Assembly (NCBI GenBank): GCA_025060395.1
Contig: JANXCC010000001.1
Location: forward strand, 306,520 to 370,519
Origin: Candidatus Bipolaricaulota bacterium
GTDB lineage: Bacteria > Bipolaricaulota > Bipolaricaulia > RBG-16-55-9 > DRXL01
Length of the DNA: 64,000 nt
Reading direction: 5' to 3'
A program made the position numbers and the translations under genes. Below are positions 27,304 through 36,461 of this stretch, piece by piece; position 1 is the stretch's first letter, and each line of letters starts with the position of its first letter. Under the pieces are notes generated by a model. The model worked only from the letters and a program-made list of their open reading frames with translations, did not search any database and had not been told where the DNA came from.

Positions 27304-27588
27304 TTAACGCCCATGCTTTTGCCTTCTCCTCTGTACCTCAATAGCGATTGTGCGGGCACTGCCCGCCAACACAATGGGAACTAACAACCCCCCAAAGATC
27401 CAGTGACCATCAAGAAAAAGGGCAGCATTTCAACATACTGCCGCAACCAATCCCAAAAGATTGAGTCCTAGGCCTTGAATAGACGATCAGAAGGGTGATG
27501 TTGCGAAAAGCGCTCCGCCGAGGAAGTAGAAGAGCCCTCCCCAGACTGACTGTTCGAATTCTCTTGCCTGTCTCAAGAATTCTTCCAT
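27304..27588 (-). pseudogene. 95-codon small-membrane-protein ORF interrupted by two in-frame TGA codons
   Basis: MEEFLRQAREFEQSVWGGLFYFLGGALFATSPF*SSIQGLGLNLLGLVAAVC*NAALFLDGHWIFGGLLVPIVLAGSARTIAIEVQRRRQKHGR*; frame checked base by base. Confidence 0.55.
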
Positions 27589-27864
27589 ATTCCTTTAAAT
27601 GCTTAATAAGAGCGAGCAATCTTACCCAGGAGTGAATATCGGGCAAGAGCTACATCCTCCTCCCCTTCTTGGTGGAGTTGACCAGGCGAGCAGTGTACAT
27701 AATCTCTCCCCTCTGCGCTCCTTCCCCTGCTCCCTCAAGATTCTGGGCGGGAGTGAGCGGCTTTATGGTGTATCACCCTCTATATACCACAAACGGGGAA
27801 AAAAGCCAAGAGAGCGGGACGAAAATCGCGTACAGATCAGCGTCTGGGTTTATTCTGGCTCGTC

Positions 27865-29640
27865 TCACCGCCGCCCAAATCTTTTCTCAAGCTCTTCGAG
27901 CGAGTACGCCAAGACTATCGGCCGCCCGTGCGGACAGTGATAGGGATTCTGCATCTGCTTGAGCTGCTTGACGAGTTCTCTCATCTCTTCAGGGCGTAAC
28001 GGCTTGTTCTTCACCACGGCGGCTTCGCAAGCAACCCGTGCTGCTAGGGTCTTCGCTAATTCTTCAAGACTTGGCTCGGCTTCGTGCTCTAGCACCGCGA
28101 GCACGCGTTCAATCGTCTCTATAAATTCTCTCTTGCTCCATTCGCTGGCCAGCACTTGGGGCCAATCTCTCAGAATGAACGTCCCGCCGCCAAAGTGCTC
28201 GATCCCAATCCCCAAACGCTCATCTAAATCTTTGAGATGCGCCGCGAGCAGCTCGGCTTTATCTGGAGGCATCTCAATCGTCATGGGAATCAAGAGTCTC
28301 TGTCGAATGACTTTTTGCTCTCTGAGCTGGGCGAGAAATCTTTCGTAAAGAATCCGTTCGTGAGCGATGTGCTGATCAATGATCTCTAGCCCGGACTCAG
28401 TTTGAACCAAGATATACGTCCCGTGGAGCTGGCCCAAAACATGAAAACTGGGCTCAGGCTCAGGAGCAGTAGCCGCCTGACGAAGCGCTTCGATCTCACT
28501 GTGCAGATCAAGCTGTTTAGCTATGGGAGAGGGCATGGGTTCACGAGTGCGCGAGTGCACAGGACCCTCACCCCCAGCTCCTCTCTCGTAGTGACCTAGG
28601 GGAGAGGGTTGCCCGCTAGGCAGGGTGAGGGACTTTTCCAATCGTGGCACGGCATGGGCCGATGTCAGCGCTTTTGTGATCGCTTGCTTGACAACGGCTT
28701 GCACTTTGATCGGCTCGGCGAAGCGCACTTCAGCTTTCTGGGGATGCACGTTCACGTCAACAGCCCGTGGGTCGATCTCTATAAACAGAAAGACATACGG
28801 GTGCTGATCACCCGTGAGGGCGCTCTCGTAGGCTTGCGAGATCGCATAATTAATTTGAGAATCTTTGACAAAGCGCCCATTGACAAAGATAAATTGTTCA
28901 GTACGGTCGGAGCGCACTATCTGTGAAGGGCTGACCAGGCCGCGCACGGTAATCCCTGGGATCGCTGTGTGCACGTCGAGTAGAGCGCAAGCAAGCTCTG
29001 GGGTATAGAGCTGAGCGATAGTCTGGCGCAGATCATGCCTTGGGGGCAGATCGAGCACGTTTTTTCTGTCGTGTTCCAGGCGAAAGTGCACGCTGGGATA
29101 AGCGAGCGCGAAGCGTTTCACCACGCGCACAATATGAAAGAACTCGGTCTTCTCAGATTTTAAGAATTTTCTGCGCGCGGGGACATTAAAGAAGAGTTCG
29201 CGGACGTCTACGGTTGTGCCTCGTGCACGCCCGGCAGCTTTGACTGAGAGCACGCGTCCGCCCTCGATTTCGACCCGAACGCCCTCAGGAGATTCATCAC
29301 TCTTGCTTGTGATAACAGTCTTAGAGACCTCAACGATGCTGGCTAGCGCTTCGCCGCGGAAGCCGAGCGTGCGAATATTAGAGAGATCGTCCTCGGAAGA
29401 GATTTTGCTTGTTGTGTGACGCTGAATAGCTAAGAGCAAGTCCTCTTGAGTCATGCCCTCGCCGTCGTCGGCGACGCAGAGCCGGCGCTCGCCCCCGCCT
29501 TCGACAAAGAGCTCAATCTTCGTGGCCCCGGCATCAAGCGAGTTTTCTATTAATTCTTTCGCGACCGACGCTGGGCGCTCGATCACCTCCCCAGCAGCGA
29601 TCTTGGTGACCAGGTGTGCATCTAAGACCTTGACTTTCAT
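27865..29640 (-). CDS. mutL: DNA mismatch repair protein MutL
   Basis: KIAAGEVIERPASVAKELIENSLDAGATKIE, DDGEGMTQEDL, TLGFRGEALASI; C-term ACHAAVxA-like ACEAAVVKN and CPHGRP. Confidence 0.96.
   Translation of the reverse strand: MKVKVLDAHLVTKIAAGEVIERPASVAKELIENSLDAGATKIELFVEGGGERRLCVADDGEGMTQEDLLLAIQRHTTSKISSEDDLSNIRTLGFRGEALASIVEVSKTVITSKSDESPEGVRVEIEGGRVLSVKAAGRARGTTVDVRELFFNVPARRKFLKSEKTEFFHIVRVVKRFALAYPSVHFRLEHDRKNVLDLPPRHDLRQTIAQLYTPELACALLDVHTAIPGITVRGLVSPSQIVRSDRTEQFIFVNGRFVKDSQINYAISQAYESALTGDQHPYVFLFIEIDPRAVDVNVHPQKAEVRFAEPIKVQAVVKQAITKALTSAHAVPRLEKSLTLPSGQPSPLGHYERGAGGEGPVHSRTREPMPSPIAKQLDLHSEIEALRQAATAPEPEPSFHVLGQLHGTYILVQTESGLEIIDQHIAHERILYERFLAQLREQKVIRQRLLIPMTIEMPPDKAELLAAHLKDLDERLGIGIEHFGGGTFILRDWPQVLASEWSKREFIETIERVLAVLEHEAEPSLEELAKTLAARVACEAAVVKNKPLRPEEMRELVKQLKQMQNPYHCPHGRPIVLAYSLEELEKRFGRR
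28565..28631. repeat. REP-like palindromic element inside mutL linker
   Basis: ccctcaccc ... gggtgaggg 9-bp terminal inverted repeats with internal ctcctctc/ggggagaggg. Confidence 0.6.
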
Positions 29641-29659
29641 GAGTGGTCTCTGTCACAAT
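29630..29659 (+). promoter_or_regulatory. Putative rightward promoter, overlapping a leftward promoter for mutL
   Basis: TTGACT-N18-CACAAT. Confidence 0.4.
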
Positions 29660-29683
29660 AGCAAAAGGGCATGAAGATGACAA
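29655..29683 (-). promoter_or_regulatory. Putative leftward promoter of mutL
   Basis: Reverse strand TTGTCA-N17-TATTGT. Confidence 0.45.
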
Positions 29684-30201
29684 ATCGAGCGATTTGTGTT
29701 CTTGGGATACTCATGCTAGGTGTTGGGGCGGCGGCGCAAGAGCGGGCGCCCTATGTGGGCCTTGGAGCAAGCTGGATGGAGCTTGAGAACTTTCAAGCAG
29801 CCTTGCCGACGCTTGTGCTCTCTCAGAAAGTGGTGCTCTTTTCCGTGCGCGGGGAGACTCAGTTCGAGACAGTTATAGCCTTGCGCGTGGCTGCAGGGTG
29901 GGGCTTCGCGTTTGAGGGCGCTCCTGTAGGGATCGCTCATTATGAGACGGCGCTAGCGCTAAATTTGCCCTTGGGTCAGTTAAGCACTTCTTTTGAGCTC
30001 GGCTCGGGTATTCTCCATCTTAAGCAGAATGCAGAGGAGGCATGGCGGCTGACGGCTTGGATCGGGGCTGGCGGGAGATTGTCGCTCCTTCCCAAAGCAT
30101 CTGTGTTCTTTGATGTTGTGCCCTTGGTGCTGCTCGACTTCAGCCAGCAGAATCTGCCGTGGATTTGGAGCTATCGCTCTGGGTTATTGTGGCGCTTTTA
30201 A
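29671..30201 (+). CDS. Secreted/outer-membrane-like protein, unknown
   Basis: Signal peptide MKMTNRAICVLGILMLGVGAAAQE; alternating beta-strand-like C-terminus. Confidence 0.6.
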   Translation: MKMTNRAICVLGILMLGVGAAAQERAPYVGLGASWMELENFQAALPTLVLSQKVVLFSVRGETQFETVIALRVAAGWGFAFEGAPVGIAHYETALALNLPLGQLSTSFELGSGILHLKQNAEEAWRLTAWIGAGGRLSLLPKASVFFDVVPLVLLDFSQQNLPWIWSYRSGLLWRF

Positions 30202-32036
30202 CCCACCCGGCGCACGCGGATTGTCCTGCCCGATCTGTGGGCTTCATAGATTCGCTCTGCCGGTTCGCTCCCGCGCACTAACTTGATGCTCCCCGTGCGC
30301 GAGACCGATCCGATGAAGACCGGCTCTCCATCGACCAAGATCTCGATATTGCGCCCCCGCAGAGACGGATCCAGATCTAAAATCACATGCCGATCGCTTA
30401 CCTCGATGTCGACTTCGTAACGGAGCGTCGTCTCCATCTCATCGTACGAGCGCACATCGAGCTTGATCCCGAGATTAGCCTCGAGTTCGCGGATGCGACT
30501 CCCGCCACGCCCCACAATGACGGGGATCTGATCGTCATCAACATAGACCCGGGCTTGAGTATCGGAGCACACTTCGACAGTAAACGGTCCGCGGATCACT
30601 CGGCGCAACTCGTACTCCAACGCTTGGGCTGCCAGCCGCCAAATAGGTTTCTCCGTAATGACCTCCCTGATCGGCATGACGACGACTTGCTCGCCGAAAC
30701 TGTAGATCTCATAGACGAGCGCTTTACTTTCAAACTCGCGAACCTCGATTACCGGGCGAGCGAGATCTGTATCGCCCATTCCACTTGGGACTTTGACCGT
30801 GGACTCGACTTCATAAATCTCTTTGACGTCCCCGGCTTCGATGAAGACGACCGTGTCCACGACTTGGGGGATCATCCCTAAGTCGACGCGTCCAATCAAC
30901 CGCTGGATTGCGTCGATGCCCCGCGTGGCATGCACCACGCCGATCATCCCTACGCCAGCTAAGCGCATATCCGCGAAGACCTTAAAGTCTTCGTCGACGC
31001 GCATCTCGTCGAAGATTGTATAGTCGGGGCGGACTAACAACAGCACATCAGCCGTGCGCTTCATCTCGCCACCGAGGGCCGTGTATTGGGTGATCTCATC
31101 GGAGAGCTCCAAGTCCCGTGGCTTCTCCATCGTCTTCAGGATCCATCCGGCTTCTTGTAAGTACTCGGCGATCCCTTGGACGAACGTTGACTTGCCCGCC
31201 CCGGGCGCCCCGGAGACCAGCACCCCTCGTGAACGCTCTTTCAGACGCTCTTTCAGTAAGCTAGCGTAGCGATACTCGTCGAGCTTCTTGCGCACGACTG
31301 GGCGTACAACCGTGATCTCCAGCGCGTCGCTGAAGGGCGGACGCGCAATAGCTATTCTGAGATTCTTGAGCTGGACGACGGTGCTGCCCGCAGCGTCCAT
31401 CTCGATGAACCCTTCGGGATGGCCCTTGGCCACCTCGACGATCTCGCGGGCCATGCGCTCGAGTTCTTTTTCGGTCATGGGCTCCTCGCGCAACGGGACA
31501 ATCTGCATCCGCCCTGGAGCACCGCGTTTGGCCTTGGGACGCGCCTTAGCGCGCAGGTGCACCGACATCGTCTGCTCGTCGAAGAATCGCATAATAGAGA
31601 GCTGTTCCAAGCCGCGGCCCTCTCCTATAGTTCCTAAAAATTGCATGGGCAGTCCTTGGGCCTCGCTTACGATCGCTTGACTGCGGCTGCTCGTCAGCAA
31701 GATCGCGTTCTCTTCTTCCGCGACGGCGCGGACCATCGCGTGGATCTCACCGGTCTCAGCGAGCCGTAATGGGTCGAGCCGCGGACGTTCCCCCTTGAAG
31801 ACCAGCTCGATCTCCCCTTCCCATGCTAACTGCTGCAATTGCTTGAGCTCGTTGAGCCCAGCGTAACCCGTCTCCTGGCCGCGCACCGCTTGTGCTTCTA
31901 GCAGAGCTAAGACCGCATTAGGCACAATAAACACAGCGTTGGGAAATCGCCCTTGGCGAATCCCCTCAGTAATGCGCCCGTCGACGATGACGCTCGTGTC
32001 GAGCACGTAGCGCTGGACTCTATTAGCTTCAGCCAT
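30198..32036 (-). CDS. PIN-domain/VirB11-like ATPase/KH-domain protein (PINA-like)
   Basis: PIN YVLDTSVIVDGRITEGI; Walker A VLVSGAPGAGKSTFVQGIAEYL; Walker B-like YTIFDEMRVDEDF; KH IPVIVGRGGSRIRELEANLGI. Confidence 0.92.
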   Translation of the reverse strand: MAEANRVQRYVLDTSVIVDGRITEGIRQGRFPNAVFIVPNAVLALLEAQAVRGQETGYAGLNELKQLQQLAWEGEIELVFKGERPRLDPLRLAETGEIHAMVRAVAEEENAILLTSSRSQAIVSEAQGLPMQFLGTIGEGRGLEQLSIMRFFDEQTMSVHLRAKARPKAKRGAPGRMQIVPLREEPMTEKELERMAREIVEVAKGHPEGFIEMDAAGSTVVQLKNLRIAIARPPFSDALEITVVRPVVRKKLDEYRYASLLKERLKERSRGVLVSGAPGAGKSTFVQGIAEYLQEAGWILKTMEKPRDLELSDEITQYTALGGEMKRTADVLLLVRPDYTIFDEMRVDEDFKVFADMRLAGVGMIGVVHATRGIDAIQRLIGRVDLGMIPQVVDTVVFIEAGDVKEIYEVESTVKVPSGMGDTDLARPVIEVREFESKALVYEIYSFGEQVVVMPIREVITEKPIWRLAAQALEYELRRVIRGPFTVEVCSDTQARVYVDDDQIPVIVGRGGSRIRELEANLGIKLDVRSYDEMETTLRYEVDIEVSDRHVILDLDPSLRGRNIEILVDGEPVFIGSVSRTGSIKLVRGSEPAERIYEAHRSGRTIRVRRVG

Positions 32037-32469
32037 ATCTCTCCCCTAGCAGATCTGCTACTTGTTCTAAGAGCTCTCGATCTTGTTCTGTGAATGCGTG
32101 GAGCGTGTTGCTATCGATGTCGATCTCCCCAATGACTTTTGAATCTTTAAAGATGGGCACGACGATCTCCGATTTTGTATACGGGAAGCACGCCAAGTAT
32201 CGTGGTTCAGCGGTGACATCACCGACGATGACAGTTCTCTTTTCTCGTGCGGCCAGCCCGCAAATGCCCTTGCCGATGGGAATTCTGACGTGTTGGGTCG
32301 CCTCGGGACCATCCCATGCTTTTAAGACTAATTCGTCGCCCTCAAGCATATAGATGCCAACCCAGTTATAGTGAGCGAAGTTTTTACGCAAGAACGAGAC
32401 GACTCTTTGCAATGTCTGCGGGAAGTTCAAGCCAACGATCTCCTGCCTCAGTGAGTTCAGCAAGTCCAT
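32029..32469 (-). CDS. GAF-domain protein, free methionine-(R)-sulfoxide reductase-like
   Basis: FAHYNWVGIYMLEGDELVLKAW, IPIGKGICGLAAREKRTVIVGDV, CFPYTKSEIVVPIF. Confidence 0.88.
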   Translation of the reverse strand: MDLLNSLRQEIVGLNFPQTLQRVVSFLRKNFAHYNWVGIYMLEGDELVLKAWDGPEATQHVRIPIGKGICGLAAREKRTVIVGDVTAEPRYLACFPYTKSEIVVPIFKDSKVIGEIDIDSNTLHAFTEQDRELLEQVADLLGERYG

Positions 32470-32719
32470 AGCGTCTCAAGCATATCACTAAAATATGGGT
32501 ACACGCAAGGGAGAGGATAAGGCAAGTTCAGGCCAGCTCTCCTACGCTCCCCACACCTGAGTAATCGCATATACCATACGCATACTCGCGATGGCTTTGA
32601 CACAGCTAGCCCAAGAGCCCTAAGCCTACCAACACCAGGGTGAGCGCCTTGATATAGCAGATCCCAAGTAAGAAGGCAACGAGAGCTACACCCACAAGCA
32701 CTGCCCAGAATACCCCATC

Positions 32720-33140
32720 TTAAGGTGGAACGCGCAGAGCGACTTCAGGGCCGATAGCTTTTACGATCTCCTCCGCTCGGGCACGGTCTCTCTCTGAGAC
32801 AGCTATCTCTACCGGGCCGAGCAGAGGAGCAGAATGAGCCCCCCAGGTGATCATATACTCCCAAGCGTTAGGAATGACCCCTACTTGCAAGAACAGCACA
32901 GGGTATTTAGCCCCCTCTAGCTGACGGTTGCCCTGGAACGCCCGGCTGCTTCCAGCTAATACAAGCATAAAGAGCCCAAACACCCCTAGCCCCCATGCCC
33001 ATGGCACTGCCTTGTCTTGCAATTCGTAAGAGATCCCAGGTAGAGAGAATCCCTGCAGCGATCAAGATCGCCCAGCCGTGCCCAATCCCATATCTATTAA
33101 GAGCAGCACGAGCGCCCACAAGACCCACGAAAACACCGCA
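32720..33140 (-). pseudogene. Membrane-protein gene disrupted by an in-frame TGA or compensating frameshifts
   Basis: Frame 1 ...DAVFSWVLWALVLLLIDMGLGTAGRS*SLQGFSLPGISYELQDKAVPWAWGLGVFGLFMLVLAG...ALRVPP*; alternative frame gives GHGWAILIAAGILSTWDLLRIARQ. Confidence 0.5.
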
Positions 33141-33194
33141 TCTCTTGCGAGGAAAAGCTCGCGCAGTTTAAAAGAAAACCAAGGAGAGGTGTGC

Positions 33195-33223
33195 TTGACG
33201 TCCTGCGCAAGGTGCAGTATCAT
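33195..33223 (+). promoter_or_regulatory. Putative sigma70 promoter of ileS
   Basis: TTGACG-N17-TATCAT. Confidence 0.55.
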
Positions 33224-33266
33224 TCCCCCGGTGCAGATCTATCTTATTTATGGAGGTGGCCTGCTT

Positions 33267-36200
33267 ATGCCAAGGTATGGGAAGCTGCCAGACCCGTTAA
33301 CCCTCGAAGCTGAAGTCCTAAGATTCTGGGAGCAGGCCATCATTCCGCACAAGAGCTTGAACCGCAACGAACAGAACAGATCCCACAAGCGCTTTGTCTT
33401 CTACGAGGGCCCACCTACGGCCAACGATAAGCCCCACTTTGGGCACCTCATACCGCGCGTTTACAAAGATCTCTTCCCAAGATATAAACTGATGCAAGGC
33501 TATCATGTGATCAAGAAGGGCGGCTGGGACACCCACGGCCTGCCCGTCGAGCTCAAGGTCGAAAAAGAGCTTGGGCTCAACAGCAAGCGCGAGATCGAAG
33601 CCTTCGGCGTCGAAGCATTTGTGCAGAAGTGCAAGGAGAACGTCTGGAAGTTCAAGGGCGAGTGGGAACGCTTCGACCCCAGAATGGGCTTCTGGTACGA
33701 CCAAGAGCACGCGTATATCACGTACACGAACGAATATATCGAATCGGTCTGGTGGGCGCTGAAGAAGATCTGGGAGAAGGGCTTGCTCTACAAAGGACAT
33801 AAAGTGCTGCCCTACTGTCCGCGCTGCGGCACCCCCTTGAGCTCCCACGAAGTCGCCCAAGGCTACGAGACGACTAAAGACCCCTCTATCTTCTTTAAAT
33901 TGAAGGTCCGCGACTCTGCGGCTCCTCAGGCTTACTTCTTGGTGTGGACGACCACGCCGTGGACCATCCCCAGCAACGTTGCTTTAGCAGTCGGGCCCAG
34001 TTATACATATGCGAAAGTGAAGGTCAGCAACGAGATCTTCATTCTTGCTCAAGAGCTCGTCGCACAAGTCTTGGGCAAAGAGAGCCATGAGATCGTTGGC
34101 ACGGTGCGCGGGGCAGATCTTGTCGGGATGCGCTACGAGCCCGCATATAAGCTCAGCGACGATCTCAGGGCGTATCGAGTCGTCGCCGCGGACTTTGTCT
34201 CGTTGGAAGAGGGCACAGGGATCGTGCACATCGCACCAGCGTTTGGGGAAGAAGACTACCAAGTCGGACAGACGGAAGGGCTGCCCTTTGTCAATCCCGT
34301 CGATCTCGAAGGCAAATTCACTCAAGAATTCCCATTAGCTGCGGGACAGTTCGTCAAAGACGCTGACACTGTCATCATCCAAGACCTGAAGATGCGCGGC
34401 TTGCTCTATAAGTCCGGCAAGTATGAACACGAGTATCCGTTCTGCTGGCGCTGCAAGACCCCGCTACTCTACTATGCTATAGACTCATACTTCATCAGGA
34501 CAACAGCCAAACAGAGAGAGATCATCGAGAACAACAAGCACATCCATTGGCATCCGGAGCATCTCCGGGATGGGCGCTTCGGCAACTTCTTAGAGACCAT
34601 GAAGGACTGGGCGCTCTCGCGGGATCGGTACTGGGGCACCCCGTTGCCCATCTGGATATGTCAGCGATGTCGCCGAGAGCACTGCGTGGGCAGTCGCCAA
34701 GAGCTCATGGAGCTGGCCCTTGATCCCGCGAAGGCCAAGACCGTTGAGTTCCACCGCCCCTGGATCGACGAAATCTTGTTAAAGTGCTCCTGTGGAGGCA
34801 CGATGCGCCGCGTCCCCCAGGTGATCGACTGTTGGTTCGATTCCGGGATGATGCATACCGCTCAATGGCATTATCCCTTCGAGAACCATGAGCTTTTTGA
34901 AGAGCAGTTCCCTGCGGACTTCATTGCCGAAGGGGTCGACCAAACCCGTGGCTGGTTCTACTCACTTCTGGTGACAAGCACCCTGCTGTATGAAGAGAAG
35001 CCTTATCCACATCCGTATAAACATGTGGTCGTTACGGGGATGGGCTTGGACCAAGCCGGCAAGAAGATGTCCAAGAGCCTAGGCAACGTGCTGGACCCGT
35101 GGGATGTCGTGAACGTCTACGGTGCGGACGCAGTGCGCTGGTTCTTCTACGCAGGGAGTGCCCCCTGGCGCGACCGCCGGCTTGACCCTAAGGACGTGGC
35201 CGAAGCGCGCGGCCCTCTTGAGACAGTACGCAATCTCTACAATTTCTTCGCGCTGTACGCGGGCATCGATCAGTTCGATCCCTCGCACCAGGACGTCCCT
35301 CCCCAGGAGCGTGCCATGCTTGATCGCTGGATTCTCTCCCGGCTCCAACACGCGATCACCAAGACGACCCAGGCCCTAGATGAGTACGACCCCGTCGCGG
35401 CAACGCAAGCGATCGCTACGTTTGTCGACGAGGTGAGCAATTGGTACGTACGCAACTCGCGCCCACGCTTTTGGGGCAACGCCTGGACGACTGATAAGAA
35501 GGCCGCGTTCATGACGCTCTATGAGGTCTTGCTCGCCCTTGCGAAGTTGCTCGCGCCGTTTGTGCCATTCTTAGCTGAAGCAATCTATCAGAATCTGAAG
35601 ACAGAGCAGATGCCAGAGAGCGTCCACCTCTGTGATTGGCCATCGGCAGAGGAGCAGCTCCGCGATCTTCGGCTGGAGGCCCAGATGCAACAGACGCGAC
35701 AAATCGTCAGTGCAGGACTGCAAGCTCGCAACAAGGCCCAGATCAAAGTGCGCCAGCCGTTGGCGCTGGCTGCCGTGTTGACCCACAATGCTCCATTGGA
35801 TTTCGAGTACCGACAGCTCATCTGCCAAGAGTTGAACGTGAAGAAGCTTGAATGGCTCAGCCAAGATCAACCCTTTGCGCTTTACACGCCCAAGTTCGAG
35901 TACGAAAAAGCTGCTCTTGGTAGGGATTTGCGCGGTCTAGCCCCCAAGGCTATGCAGATCCTGGAAGAACTCAATCGTGCTCATCACGAGAGGCGTGTCC
36001 AGGTAGCTCAAGAACTCGCGGCGCAGAAAAAGCTGCGCTTGAGCATAGAAGGGCAAGAGATCGAGCTTCCCGAGGGCACCCACGTCCGAGTAGTCCTGCA
36101 ACCTCGAGAAGGATACGTCGAGGGAAGCGAAGCCGACTTCAGAGTGCTCATAGACACGCATATCGACAATGAGTTGCGCCAAGAGGGTCTAGTGCGCGAG

Positions 36201-36446
36201 TTCATCCGGCTAGTGCAAGAGTGTCGCAAAGAAGCGGGCTTTGAGGTCTCAGATCGCATCGAGCTCTCTTATGAAGCCGATCCAGAGGTGCAGGCCGCCC
36301 TTGAGAAATTTGCTCAGCACGTCCAGGAAGAGACGCTCGCTGTCAGGCTGCAATGCAACAGTTCGTTTGAGAGGGTCGAGTTCAGCAAGGAGCTGGATGT
36401 CAATGGGCACAGGGCCCGAGTAGGCCTAACACGCTGGAGGACCTAG
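33267..36446 (+). CDS. ileS: Isoleucyl-tRNA synthetase
   Basis: FYEGPPTANDKPHFGHL (HIGH), KMSKSLGN, GWDTHGLPVELKVEKELG; ATG preceded by ggaggt. Confidence 0.96.
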   Translation: MPRYGKLPDPLTLEAEVLRFWEQAIIPHKSLNRNEQNRSHKRFVFYEGPPTANDKPHFGHLIPRVYKDLFPRYKLMQGYHVIKKGGWDTHGLPVELKVEKELGLNSKREIEAFGVEAFVQKCKENVWKFKGEWERFDPRMGFWYDQEHAYITYTNEYIESVWWALKKIWEKGLLYKGHKVLPYCPRCGTPLSSHEVAQGYETTKDPSIFFKLKVRDSAAPQAYFLVWTTTPWTIPSNVALAVGPSYTYAKVKVSNEIFILAQELVAQVLGKESHEIVGTVRGADLVGMRYEPAYKLSDDLRAYRVVAADFVSLEEGTGIVHIAPAFGEEDYQVGQTEGLPFVNPVDLEGKFTQEFPLAAGQFVKDADTVIIQDLKMRGLLYKSGKYEHEYPFCWRCKTPLLYYAIDSYFIRTTAKQREIIENNKHIHWHPEHLRDGRFGNFLETMKDWALSRDRYWGTPLPIWICQRCRREHCVGSRQELMELALDPAKAKTVEFHRPWIDEILLKCSCGGTMRRVPQVIDCWFDSGMMHTAQWHYPFENHELFEEQFPADFIAEGVDQTRGWFYSLLVTSTLLYEEKPYPHPYKHVVVTGMGLDQAGKKMSKSLGNVLDPWDVVNVYGADAVRWFFYAGSAPWRDRRLDPKDVAEARGPLETVRNLYNFFALYAGIDQFDPSHQDVPPQERAMLDRWILSRLQHAITKTTQALDEYDPVAATQAIATFVDEVSNWYVRNSRPRFWGNAWTTDKKAAFMTLYEVLLALAKLLAPFVPFLAEAIYQNLKTEQMPESVHLCDWPSAEEQLRDLRLEAQMQQTRQIVSAGLQARNKAQIKVRQPLALAAVLTHNAPLDFEYRQLICQELNVKKLEWLSQDQPFALYTPKFEYEKAALGRDLRGLAPKAMQILEELNRAHHERRVQVAQELAAQKKLRLSIEGQEIELPEGTHVRVVLQPREGYVEGSEADFRVLIDTHIDNELRQEGLVREFIRLVQECRKEAGFEVSDRIELSYEADPEVQAALEKFAQHVQEETLAVRLQCNSSFERVEFSKELDVNGHRARVGLTRWRT

Positions 36447-36461
36447 AAAGGGAGAGTTGGC

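Noticed and set aside
27304-27588. TGA reassigned to a sense codon genome-wide
   Set aside because: Well-defined genes here end in TGA at expected C-termini (e.g. 25775, 40294, 16966), so TGA works as a stop.
27410-27646. 78-aa ORF in another frame of the TGA-interrupted gene
   Set aside because: The 27588-27304 frame has better membrane-protein character, a MEEFLR start shared with the next gene and a correctly placed downstream SD.
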